From positions 1 to 14,690 of the forward strand of contig CAJLBR010000031.1 of NCBI GenBank assembly GCA_905204915.1: a DNA stretch of 14,690 nt. The letters run 5' to 3'. Each line of letters begins with the position of its first letter. Positions within the stretch are counted from its first letter, which is position 1. Below, in pieces: positions 4,556 to 12,591 of the stretch. The position numbers and the translations under genes are program-made. Below the pieces are notes generated by a model. It worked only from the letters and a program-made list of their open reading frames with translations. It was not told the DNA's origin and searched no databases. The DNA is from an uncultured Clostridium sp. (GTDB lineage: Bacteria; Bacillota; Clostridia; TANB77; CAG-465).

Positions 4556-7383
4556 AATATATCCTTTAAAAATTTACCTGTGTAACTTTCTTCTGATTTA
4601 GCAATTTCTTCTGGAGTTCCTGTGGCAACTATTGTTCCACCACCATCGCCTCCTTCTGGACCTAAATCAACTATATAATCTGCAGATTTTATAACATCTA
4701 AATTATGTTCAATAACAACTAATGTATTATTAGAATCTGTTAATCTCTGTAATATTTTTATTAATCTATTAACATCATCCATATGCAATCCTGTTGTTGG
4801 CTCGTCTAAGATATATAAAGTATTTCCTGTAGACTTTTTAGAAAGTTCTGTTGCAAGTTTTACTCTTTGTGCCTCACCACCAGATAAAGTAGTTGATGGT
4901 TGCCCAAGTTTAATGTAACCAAGTCCTACATCATATAATGTTTGAAGTTTATTTTTTATGGTAGTAACATTTTCAAAGAATTTAAGTGCCTCTTCAACTG
5001 TCATATCAAGTACATCACTTATTGTCTTTCCTTTATATTTTACTTCTAAAGTTTCTTTAGCATATCTTTTTCCATGACATACTTCACATGGTACGTATAC
5101 GTCTGGTAAAAAGTGCATTTCTATTTTTATTATTCCATCTCCAGAACATGCCTCACATCTTCCACCTGGTACATTAAAACTAAATCTTCCTTTACTATAT
5201 CCTCTAGCTTTTGCTTCAGATGTTGCAGCAAATAAATCTCTTATTGGATCAAACATACCAGTATATGTAGCTGGATTTGATCTAGGTGTTCTACCTATAG
5301 GAGATTGATCAATATTTATAATCTTGTCTATTTTGTCTGCACCTAATATTTTTTTATGTTTTCCCGGTACAACATTACTCTTATTAATCTTTTTTGCAAA
5401 TGATTTATATAATATTTCATTTACAAGTGTAGATTTACCACTTCCAGAAACTCCTGTTACACAATTAAAAGTACCAACTGGAAACTTAACGTCAATATCT
5501 TTTAAATTGTGTTCTTTTGCACCTTTAATTTCTATGTATCCGTTTGTTGGTTTTCTACGTTTTTTAGGTACCTCAATCTTTAATCTGCCACTCAAATATT
5601 TTCCAGTTAGCGAATCTTCTGACTTTAAAATATCCTCAGGTTTTCCAGCAAAAATAATATTTCCACCATGAACACCAGCGCCAGGACCAATATCTACTAT
5701 AAAATCAGATTCTCTCATAGTATCCTCATCATGTTCTACTACAATCAAAGTATTACCTAGATCTCTCATTTTCTTTAATGAACCTAAAAGTTTTTCATTA
5801 TCCCTTTGATGAAGTCCAATACTTGGTTCGTCTAGTATATATAGTACACCTGTAAGTCCTGATCCTATTTGAGTTGCAAGTCTAATTCTTTGAGCCTCAC
5901 CACCAGAAAGAGAACCTGCACTACGTGAAAGTGTTAAATACTCAAGTCCTACATCAATTAAAAATTGTAATCTAGAATTAAGTTCCTTTACAATTTGTTC
6001 TGCAATCATATGATCTTTTTTATTTAATTTTGTCTCATATACTGTATTTATAAACTCTTTTATTTTTAGTATATTTTTATTACAAAGTTCGTATATATTG
6101 ATTCCACCAATAGTAACTGCTAAACTTTCTTTTTTTAATCTAGCTCCGTCACATGATGTACAGTGACTAGCTGACATATAAGATTCATAATAAGCTTTCA
6201 TTCCAGGAGATTTTGTTTCACTAAATCTTCTTTCTAAAGCATTTATTATTCCCTCAAATTCAGATTCAAAGTTTCTAACCATTGTTCTAGTAATATGTTG
6301 AAATTGTATTTTTTCACCATCTGAACCATATAGTAAAACTTTCATAAATTTCTTAGGCAAATCCTTTAATTTAGTATTAGGATCTACTTTATAATGCTCA
6401 CAAAGTCCCCTTATATACATTGAACTTACACTATCCATAGTACTTCCATTCCAACATTTTATTGCAGTTAAATCATTAAGTCTTTTTTCTTTATCTGGCA
6501 TTATTTTTTCTGGATCAATTTTTAAAAGTTCTCCAAGCCCTGTACAATCTGGACATGCACCAAATGGACTGTTAAATGAGAACATTCTAGGAGTTAGCTC
6601 TTCAATGTTTATATTACAATCTGGACATGCATAATTTCCACTATACATTATCTCCTCATTGGAATCAATTTTTCCAACAATAACTAGATTGTTAGCAGCG
6701 TGCATTGCAAGTTCTATAGAATCAGCAAGTCTTTTTCTTATGCCCTCTTTTATTACAATTCTATCAATAACGATATCAATATTATCTTTCTTTTGTTTAT
6801 CTAGTTCTGGAATACCATCTCCTAAATCAACAATTTCTCCATTTACTCTAACTCTAATATATCCATCTTTTAAAGCTTGTTCTAAAAGCTTAACGTGTTC
6901 GCCTTTTTTACCTCTGACAACTGGGGCCATAATCATAATTTTAGTCCCAATTTCATACTCTAAAACTTTGTCAACTATTTCATCAACTGTTTGTTTTCTA
7001 ATCCTCTTACCACAATTTGGACAATGAGGTATTCCTACTCTTGCATACAAAAGTCTTAAATAATCATATATCTCAGTTACAGTTCCAACTGTTGATCTTG
7101 GATTTTTAGAAGTAGTTTTTTGATCTATAGAAATAGCTGGTGAAAGCCCTTCAATCAACTCTACATCAGGTTTTTCCATAAGTCCTAAGAATTGTCTAGC
7201 ATATGAAGAAAGTGATTCTACGTATCTCCTTTGTCCTTCAGCATATATAGTATCAAAAGCAAGTGAAGATTTACCAGAACCAGAAAGTCCAGTAAACACT
7301 ACCAAACTATTTCTTGGAATTTCTATATCAACATTTTTTAAATTATGTTCTTTTGCTCCTTTTATAATTATTTTATCATTCAT
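4546..7383 (-). CDS. uvrA: Excinuclease ABC subunit A
   Basis: This is the DNA-damage sensor of nucleotide excision repair: a dimeric ABC ATPase that loads UvrB at lesions. It is 945 aa, full family length. Visible in order are Walker A GLSGSGKSS (about 32-40), a CPNC pair near 121, a zinc module CPDC...CPDC (about 252-279), the first signature LSGGEAQRIRLA (about 491) and Walker B YILDEPSIGLH. The second half repeats this with Walker A GVSGSGKSTL (about 643), zinc module CEAC...CEVC with 19 residues between (about 742-768), signature LSGGEAQRVKLA (about 832) and ILDEPTTGLH. Nothing essential is missing. ATG at 7383 follows GGAG with 7-nt spacing. uvrB is not adjacent, so the common uvrBA pair is not kept here. 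It has its own promoter with a LexA-like box and ends at a bidirectional terminator. Confidence 0.98.
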   Translation of the reverse strand: MNDKIIIKGAKEHNLKNVDIEIPRNSLVVFTGLSGSGKSSLAFDTIYAEGQRRYVESLSSYARQFLGLMEKPDVELIEGLSPAISIDQKTTSKNPRSTVGTVTEIYDYLRLLYARVGIPHCPNCGKRIRKQTVDEIVDKVLEYEIGTKIMIMAPVVRGKKGEHVKLLEQALKDGYIRVRVNGEIVDLGDGIPELDKQKKDNIDIVIDRIVIKEGIRKRLADSIELAMHAANNLVIVGKIDSNEEIMYSGNYACPDCNINIEELTPRMFSFNSPFGACPDCTGLGELLKIDPEKIMPDKEKRLNDLTAIKCWNGSTMDSVSSMYIRGLCEHYKVDPNTKLKDLPKKFMKVLLYGSDGEKIQFQHITRTMVRNFESEFEGIINALERRFSETKSPGMKAYYESYMSASHCTSCDGARLKKESLAVTIGGINIYELCNKNILKIKEFINTVYETKLNKKDHMIAEQIVKELNSRLQFLIDVGLEYLTLSRSAGSLSGGEAQRIRLATQIGSGLTGVLYILDEPSIGLHQRDNEKLLGSLKKMRDLGNTLIVVEHDEDTMRESDFIVDIGPGAGVHGGNIIFAGKPEDILKSEDSLTGKYLSGRLKIEVPKKRRKPTNGYIEIKGAKEHNLKDIDVKFPVGTFNCVTGVSGSGKSTLVNEILYKSFAKKINKSNVVPGKHKKILGADKIDKIINIDQSPIGRTPRSNPATYTGMFDPIRDLFAATSEAKARGYSKGRFSFNVPGGRCEACSGDGIIKIEMHFLPDVYVPCEVCHGKRYAKETLEVKYKGKTISDVLDMTVEEALKFFENVTTIKNKLQTLYDVGLGYIKLGQPSTTLSGGEAQRVKLATELSKKSTGNTLYILDEPTTGLHMDDVNRLIKILQRLTDSNNTLVVIEHNLDVIKSADYIVDLGPEGGDGGGTIVATGTPEEIAKSEESYTGKFLKDILKK

Positions 7384-7400
7384 ACTATCACTCCATACTT

Positions 7401-7429
7401 ATTATATCATTTTCGGCTAAATAAAACAA
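7401..7429 (-). promoter_or_regulatory. Sigma-A promoter of uvrA
   Basis: On the minus strand, TTGTTT (7424-7429), a 17-bp spacer and TATAAT (7401-7406), with an extended -10 (TGATATAAT), lie just upstream of the uvrA start. Confidence 0.75.
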
Positions 7430-7436
7430 GCGTTTG
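7423..7436. promoter_or_regulatory. Probable LexA (SOS) box over the uvrA -35 element
   Basis: AAAACAAGCGTTTG fits the Bacillus-type LexA consensus CGAACRNRYGTTYG at all positions except the first two. It has the dyad AAAC-N4-GTTT and overlaps the -35 hexamer, where a bound repressor would block RNA polymerase. uvrA is a classical SOS gene, which supports the call. The G of the outer GAAC half-site is missing, so binding may be weaker than at a consensus box. Confidence 0.6.
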
Positions 7437-7443
7437 TGGCAAG

Positions 7444-7471
7444 AAAAAACTTCCAATTATAAATTGGAAGT
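7444..7471 (-). terminator. Terminator downstream of the tex operon
   Basis: ACTTCCAATT (7449-7458) and AATTGGAAGT (7462-7471) form a perfect 10-bp stem with a 3-nt loop. On the minus strand it is followed by T6. It ends the transcript from the 181-aa membrane protein gene. Confidence 0.88.
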
Positions 7472-7479
7472 CTTATTTT

Positions 7480-8025
7480 CTAATTAGTTCTTTCATTAAA
7501 TAATATTGAAAATATCGAACTTTTAGACTGTTTTAAAATTAGTTTTACTGGAACTTTTCCTTTTACAGCCTCCTCTGATGTTGTTATAAGATATACATAA
7601 TCACCAGTTTTAATATCCTTTAACGTTATTTTTTCATCTACTGCCTTATTATTATAAGCTACTTTTACAAGTGCTGTCATTTCTCCTGTAATTTCACCGC
7701 TTCCGCCCTTTTTTAAGTTTGTTCTAACGGAATTAATTTTTATATCTAAGCCAACAGGATCAACATATACTACCTTACCATAAACGTAATTCATATCATC
7801 ACTAAGATAAACTTGTCCAGCACCCTCAAAGTATTTTAATATATTAAGTACAATTAGAAATATGATAATACAAACTGTTATTACACTAATAACAAGTCTT
7901 ACGCTATTTTTCTTAAATATCTTTCTATAAATAAATCTAATTATTATAAAAGCTACTATTGCACCAACAATTACTGTTACAGCAGGAGAAGCTAAATAAT
8001 CTTTTATTTTATCCATAAACTCCAT
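7480..8025 (-). CDS. Two-TM protein with soluble C-terminal domain, unknown function
   Basis: This 181-aa protein is one I cannot assign to a family. It has two hydrophobic segments (about 12-33 and 43-63) separated by a basic loop (RKIFKKNSVR), so by the positive-inside rule the loop is cytoplasmic and both ends face outside. Residues 75-165 form a soluble, beta-rich-looking domain with repeated Val/Lys/Gly patterns (YGKVVYVDPVGLDIKI; GDYVYLITTS). The last 12 residues are moderately hydrophobic. ATG at 8025 is preceded by AGGGTG, and this site begins right at the tex stop codon only 9 bp upstream. The gene is therefore very likely translated from the tex mRNA, and a terminator follows it. 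Whether it works with Tex is unknown. Confidence 0.75.
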   Translation of the reverse strand: MEFMDKIKDYLASPAVTVIVGAIVAFIIIRFIYRKIFKKNSVRLVISVITVCIIIFLIVLNILKYFEGAGQVYLSDDMNYVYGKVVYVDPVGLDIKINSVRTNLKKGGSGEITGEMTALVKVAYNNKAVDEKITLKDIKTGDYVYLITTSEEAVKGKVPVKLILKQSKSSIFSILFNERTN

Positions 8026-8034
8026 AATATCACC

Positions 8035-10191
8035 CTAATTTAATCCTTTCATTGAAAGAGAAACTTTATTTTTATCTTTATCTATTTTAATAATTTTTAC
8101 CTTTACAATATCGCCTACACTTACTTCTTCCATCGGATCTCTAACATATTTATCACTAAGCTCAGAAATATGAACTAGTCCATCTCCTTTTATTCCAATG
8201 TCTACAAATGCTCCAAAAGCAGTAACATTTCTAACAGTACCAGATAATACCATGTCTACTTTTAAATCATCAATTTTTAGAACATCTGATTTTAGTATAA
8301 TTTGTGGCATATCTTCTCTGGGATCTCTTCCAGGCTTTTTTAATTCTTTTACTATATCTTGTAGAGTAAGTTCTCCTACATTAAGTTTATTTGCCTCTTT
8401 AGCAACATCAATCATATCTAGTTTTTTTACAAACTCCACATAATCTTCTTTTTTCATCTTCTTTATATCATAACCTAAATCTTCAATTAAGCCTTCAGCA
8501 AAAGCATATGATTCTGGATGAACCATAGTATTATCCAAAATATTCTTAGATTCTGGCACCTTTAAGAATCCTGCACATTGTACAAAAGCAGTTTTTCCTA
8601 ATTTAGGAACTTTCAAAATTTCTTTTCTACTTGTAAATTTTCCAACTTCATCCCTATATTTTACTATATTTGATGATACAGTTTGATTTATACCAGAAAC
8701 ATAAGAAAGAAGTGATGGAGTTGCTGTATTTATATCAACCCCTACTGTATTTACAGCATCTTCTACTACTCCAGTTAATGACTCATCTAATCTTTTTTGG
8801 TTTACATCATGCTGATATTGTCCAACTCCTATAGACTTTGGATCTATTTTTACAAGTTCAGCAAGTGGATCTTGAAGTCTTCTAGCTATTGAAATAGCAC
8901 CTCTTATTGATACATTTATATCTGGATATTCTTTTGTTGCAAGTTTTGATGCCGAATAAACACTAGCACCAGCTTCACTTACAATAGTATAATATACTTT
9001 GTGTTTAGCCTTTTTTATAAGTTCAGACACAAATTTTTCTGATTCTCTTGAAGCAGTACCATTTCCTATAGAAATTATTCCTACATTATATTTTTCTATA
9101 AGTTCTAATAATTTTGTTGTAGCACCTTTAACATCGTTTTGAGGTTCAGTAGGATATACAGTGGTATAATCAAGTAATTTTCCTGTTTCATCTATTATTG
9201 CTATTTTACACCCAGTTCTATAGGCAGGGTCAAATCCCATTACTACCATATCTTTAAGTGGTGCTTGCATAAGAAGATTTTTTACATTAACGCCAAATAC
9301 TTTTATTGCCTTTTCATCTGCTTTTTCTTTTAAATCTGCTCTTATCTCTCTTTCCATAGATGGCTTAATAAGTCTCTTGTAAGAATCTTCTATTGTTTCT
9401 TTTAATGTTTGACTATAAATATTTTCTGCATGAATAATTTTGCTTTCAAGAAATGCTAATACTTCTTCATCTGAAACTGTTATTTTTACTTTTATTTTTT
9501 CTTCTTTTTCTCCTCTATTAATAGCAAGTATTCTATGAGATGGTATCTTATTTATATTTTCTGAGAAATCATAATACATATCATATACTGTACTTTCGTC
9601 TTTATTAACTGCAGTAGTTTCTATTTTTCCGGTTCTAAAAGATATTTGTCTTATCTTTTTTCTATAATAAGGTTCATCAGATATTATCTCTGCTATTATA
9701 TCCTTAGCTCCACTAATTGCTTCTTCTATGGAAGATACACCCTTTGCCTCATCTATATAACCACTTGCAAGTTCTTCTAAAGAAGAATACTTTTTAGTTT
9801 GCTTTAAAATAGCCATAGCAAGCCCTTCAAGTCCTTTTTCTTTTGCTATTGTAGCTTTAGTTCTTTTTTTAGGTTTAAATGGTCTGTAAATATCTTCTAT
9901 TTCACTTAAAGTTACAGCATTATCAATATTTTTTTCTATTTCTTCTGTCAAACTTCCAAGCTCATCAATAAGTCTTTTTACTTCAGCTTTTCTTGTTTCT
10001 AAATTTCTTAAATAAGTAAGTCTTTCATTTAGATTTCTTAGCGTTTCATCATCTAAATTACCAGTTACTTCTTTTCTATATCTTGCTATAAATGGTATTG
10101 TATTTCCTTCATCAATTAATTTAATAGTATTTTCTATTTGTTTTTTAGTTACTTCTAATTCTTTACTTAATATTTCTATAATCTTTTCCAT
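8035..10191 (-). CDS. tex: Tex-family RNA-binding transcription accessory protein
   Basis: This 718-aa protein is of normal family length. Tex proteins bind nucleic acid and associate with transcription; the eukaryotic relative is Spt6. Domains in order are an N-terminal helical Tex region (1-about 200), a YqgF/RNase H-like domain beginning at VMGFDPAYRTGCKIAII (about 317-333) and continuing to about 440, the helix-hairpin-helix part around ATPSLLSYVSGI and VPKLGKTAFVQCAGFLKV (about 490-545), and a C-terminal S1 RNA-binding domain (about 645-715) with GTVRNVTAFGAFVDIG and DGLVHISELSD. ATG at 10191 follows AGAGG with 5-nt spacing. It has its own promoter and is the first gene of a two-gene unit with the downstream membrane protein. 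Confidence 0.95.
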   Translation of the reverse strand: MEKIIEILSKELEVTKKQIENTIKLIDEGNTIPFIARYRKEVTGNLDDETLRNLNERLTYLRNLETRKAEVKRLIDELGSLTEEIEKNIDNAVTLSEIEDIYRPFKPKKRTKATIAKEKGLEGLAMAILKQTKKYSSLEELASGYIDEAKGVSSIEEAISGAKDIIAEIISDEPYYRKKIRQISFRTGKIETTAVNKDESTVYDMYYDFSENINKIPSHRILAINRGEKEEKIKVKITVSDEEVLAFLESKIIHAENIYSQTLKETIEDSYKRLIKPSMEREIRADLKEKADEKAIKVFGVNVKNLLMQAPLKDMVVMGFDPAYRTGCKIAIIDETGKLLDYTTVYPTEPQNDVKGATTKLLELIEKYNVGIISIGNGTASRESEKFVSELIKKAKHKVYYTIVSEAGASVYSASKLATKEYPDINVSIRGAISIARRLQDPLAELVKIDPKSIGVGQYQHDVNQKRLDESLTGVVEDAVNTVGVDINTATPSLLSYVSGINQTVSSNIVKYRDEVGKFTSRKEILKVPKLGKTAFVQCAGFLKVPESKNILDNTMVHPESYAFAEGLIEDLGYDIKKMKKEDYVEFVKKLDMIDVAKEANKLNVGELTLQDIVKELKKPGRDPREDMPQIILKSDVLKIDDLKVDMVLSGTVRNVTAFGAFVDIGIKGDGLVHISELSDKYVRDPMEEVSVGDIVKVKIIKIDKDKNKVSLSMKGLN

Positions 10192-10211
10192 TTTTTCCTC
10201 TTTTCATTTTT

Positions 10212-10240
10212 ATTATAAGCTAAATCAAAACTTTTTTCAA
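10212..10240 (-). promoter_or_regulatory. Sigma-A promoter of tex
   Basis: On the minus strand, TTGAAA (10235-10240), exactly 17 bp, then TATAAT (10212-10217), about 20 bp upstream of the tex start. It abuts the luxS terminator, so the tex unit is transcribed separately from luxS. Confidence 0.8.
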
Positions 10241-10241
10241 G

Positions 10242-10293
10242 AAAAAAATACTCTTAAATATTATGAATCCACAATATTTAAGAGTATTTTTTT
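10242..10293. terminator. luxS terminator, symmetric
   Basis: ATACTCTTAAATATT (10248-10262) and AATATTTAAGAGTAT (10273-10287) form a perfect 15-bp stem with a 10-nt loop. A7 on the left and T7 on the right make it able to work on both strands. The hairpin starts directly after the luxS stop codon on the minus strand. Confidence 0.92.
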
Positions 10294-10774
10294 ATTTCGG
10301 ATAATTAAAGTTTGCATCAGTAGAATTATTCAAAACTTCGCTTATATATTTTTCAGCCTCCAGTTTTGCCTGACTTAAATCCATGTCTGTATAGTTACCG
10401 CAAGATCTTGGATCAGCACCAGGAATTTTTCCAACATACTTTCTAATGTACTCAAACATGTTCTTTACAACTCCTAGTGCAACTGACTTTGATGTTTCGT
10501 TTCCCTTCAAGATAAGATAAAATCCCGTTCTGCATCCCATTGGGCCAAAGTATATTACTTTGTCTGCATATTTCTCATCGTTTCTTAAGTAAGTAGCTCC
10601 AATATGTTCAATTGTGTGTACTGTTGCTGTATCCATCACTTCTTCTTTATTTGGAGCTTTCATACGAATATCGTAAGTTGTTACAGATTCGTTTCCAACT
10701 GTATCAACACGCGATACATAAACACCTTTTAAAAGCTTCAAATGATTTACCGTAAAACTATCAATCTTTTTCAC
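10292..10774 (-). CDS. luxS: S-ribosylhomocysteine lyase (AI-2 synthase)
   Basis: LuxS splits S-ribosylhomocysteine into homocysteine and DPD, the precursor of autoinducer-2, in the activated methyl cycle. The protein has 160 aa, the usual length. The metal-binding motif HTIEH has His53 and His57 with Glu56; the third metal ligand Cys125 is in RSCGNY; the catalytic Cys81 is in MGCRTGFY. All key residues are present. The start is GTG (10772-10774), fixed by an excellent AGGAGGT 7 nt upstream. It is a single-gene unit with its own promoter and terminator. The SAH nucleosidase that supplies its substrate is not in the window. Confidence 0.97.
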   Translation of the reverse strand: MKKIDSFTVNHLKLLKGVYVSRVDTVGNESVTTYDIRMKAPNKEEVMDTATVHTIEHIGATYLRNDEKYADKVIYFGPMGCRTGFYLILKGNETSKSVALGVVKNMFEYIRKYVGKIPGADPRSCGNYTDMDLSQAKLEAEKYISEVLNNSTDANFNYPK

Positions 10775-10822
10775 TTTACTACCTCCTAAATTATTATGTG
10801 GTTTGTTTAAACTTTCTAATAG

Positions 10823-10831
10823 ATTATAACA
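10823..10831 (-). promoter_or_regulatory. Extended -10 promoter of luxS
   Basis: On the minus strand TGTTATAAT is a consensus extended -10, about 50 bp before the luxS start. The position 17 bp upstream of the hexamer is only a T-run, so the promoter would rely on the extended -10. Confidence 0.6.
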
Positions 10832-10845
10832 TACATGTCAAGCTC

Positions 10846-10876
10846 AAAAAAAGTAGATACTTTTCAGTACCTACTT
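10846..10876 (-). terminator. Terminator of the beta-CASP nuclease gene
   Basis: On the minus strand AAGTAGGTAC and GTATCTACTT form a 10-bp stem with one G-U wobble and a 6-nt loop, followed by T7. It stands 25 bp after the gene's stop codon. Confidence 0.88.
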
Positions 10877-10901
10877 AATATTTACCTAATATTTTAATCT
10901 A

Positions 10902-12509
10902 CTATTTTTTTAGATTTGAAAGAGATTTTTTAACCTCCTGTAATTTTTCCATGATATCAGCAAGTGCATCACTATCAAGATTATTCTTTAATTCAGATTT
11001 TACAGAATTTGTCATCTCATCCACACCTTCTTTTAAGTAAGAAAGTGTTTCTAATATATCAAATCTAGCAGAATTATATTTAAATTTAGCTTCTAATATG
11101 TTTCCATCAATATCATAAGATTCTTCTAGATTTGGTATTACTACTTTGGTATCATATCTTTCACATAATGCATCTTTAAGAGCTAATTGACTAGAATATT
11201 CACCATGAACTAAGAAAATATTCTTTGGCTTTTTATCCATCTTGTCTATCCACTCTAATAATCCATTTTTATCAGCATGTCCTGAAAAGGCATCTAAATA
11301 TCTGATCTCTGCATTTACAGCAATTTCTTCACCAAATATTTTTACTAGTCTTTCACCACTTAATATTTTCTTTCCTAAAGTTCCTTCTGCTTGATAACCA
11401 ACAAATAGTACAGTTGATTCTGGTCTATATAAATTATGTTTTAAATGATGTTTTATACGACCAACTTCACACATACCACTAGCAGAAATTATTATTTTTG
11501 GAATTCCATCTTCATTTAATGCTTTTGATTCTTCAGATGTTGCAGCAAAATGTAAATTTTGAAAATCTAATGGATTATCACCCTTTAATAAATATCTTAA
11601 TGCATCTTCATCATAATACTCTGGATTTTCTTCAAATATTTTAGTAGCATTAATTGCTAAAGGGCTATCTACGTAAACTGGTATTTTAGCTAGTTTTTCT
11701 TTAATTCCCTTTAATCCTGAATACTTATTAAGTTCATATAAAAGTTCTTGAGTTCTACCAACCGCAAATGATGGTATAATTAGATTTCCACCTCTTTCAA
11801 TAGTTTTAAATATTATATCAATAAATTCAGCAGATTGATCTTTTATTTCACCATGAAGCCTGTCACCATATGTAGATTCCATTATAACATGATCTGCACC
11901 TTCTATATAAGTTGGATCATTTATAATAGGCATATTTTTGTTTCCTAAATCTCCAGTAAATACAACTTTTTCTTGTTTTCCATCTTCAGTTATATATAGT
12001 TCAACTATACTAGAGCCTAACATATGACCAGCATCAATTAATTTAAATTTAAGATTTTCATTTATTACAACTTCTTCATTATAATCTAGTCCTTTAAATA
12101 ATTTCATAGAATCTAAACCATCTTGAGCAGTATACATTGGATCAGTTGGTTTTTTACCAGCTCTCATTCTTTTTCTGTTTACCCATTCTATTTCTTTTTC
12201 TTGAATGTGACCACTATCAGCAAGCATTATTGAACAAAGATCCATAGTTGCATTTGTAGCATATATTACCCCTGTATATCCTTGTTTATATAATTTTGGA
12301 ATTCTACCACTATGATCTATATGTGCATGTGTTAATATGACAAAATCTATGTCATTTATATTAAATGGAAAATCCTCATAATTTAACATTTGATCTGTAA
12401 GTTTTCCTTGAAACATACCACAATCTATCAAAAATTTTTTACCCGCAGCTTCTACTAAATGACAAGAACCAGTAACAGTTCTTGCAGCACCGCAAAATGT
12501 TATATTCAT
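10902..12509 (-). CDS. Metallo-beta-lactamase-fold beta-CASP RNA nuclease
   Basis: This 535-aa protein resembles the bacterial CPSF73-like/YSH1-type ribonucleases. The MBL motifs are THAHIDH (His61, His63, Asp65, His66), His162 in DAGHMLGSS and Asp187 in FTGDLG. The beta-CASP insertion runs from about 210 to 390, with MESTYGDRLH, GRTQELLYEL and SASGMCEVGRIKHHL. The RMMBL-type C-terminal motifs are FSGHAD (His411) and VHGE (His435). These place two zinc ions and predict cytoplasmic RNA cleavage; the substrate is not known. About 50 residues past the usual end (485-535, VDEMTNSVKSEL... LKK) look like a helical, possibly coiled-coil tail. ATG at 12509 follows a GAGGGA site. An upstream TTGAAA and TATAAT are present but only 15 bp apart, so the promoter is uncertain. 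A terminator follows. Confidence 0.92.
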   Translation of the reverse strand: MNITFCGAARTVTGSCHLVEAAGKKFLIDCGMFQGKLTDQMLNYEDFPFNINDIDFVILTHAHIDHSGRIPKLYKQGYTGVIYATNATMDLCSIMLADSGHIQEKEIEWVNRKRMRAGKKPTDPMYTAQDGLDSMKLFKGLDYNEEVVINENLKFKLIDAGHMLGSSIVELYITEDGKQEKVVFTGDLGNKNMPIINDPTYIEGADHVIMESTYGDRLHGEIKDQSAEFIDIIFKTIERGGNLIIPSFAVGRTQELLYELNKYSGLKGIKEKLAKIPVYVDSPLAINATKIFEENPEYYDEDALRYLLKGDNPLDFQNLHFAATSEESKALNEDGIPKIIISASGMCEVGRIKHHLKHNLYRPESTVLFVGYQAEGTLGKKILSGERLVKIFGEEIAVNAEIRYLDAFSGHADKNGLLEWIDKMDKKPKNIFLVHGEYSSQLALKDALCERYDTKVVIPNLEESYDIDGNILEAKFKYNSARFDILETLSYLKEGVDEMTNSVKSELKNNLDSDALADIMEKLQEVKKSLSNLKK

Positions 12510-12591
12510 ATATTCCCTCTTTTCTTTTGTTTTATACCAATAATATATTATAATAAATTGAAATTTTTTTCAATACTTAAACTAAATTTTT

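Noticed and set aside
10823..10841. TTGACA upstream of TATAAT before luxS
   Set aside because: The two hexamers are only 7 bp apart, too close for a sigma-A -35/-10 pair. Only the extended -10 was kept.
12515..12583. Promoter for the beta-CASP gene
   Set aside because: TTGAAA and TATAAT are 15 bp apart, and the other pairings give a weak -10 or -35. In such AT-rich DNA I could not choose one with confidence.
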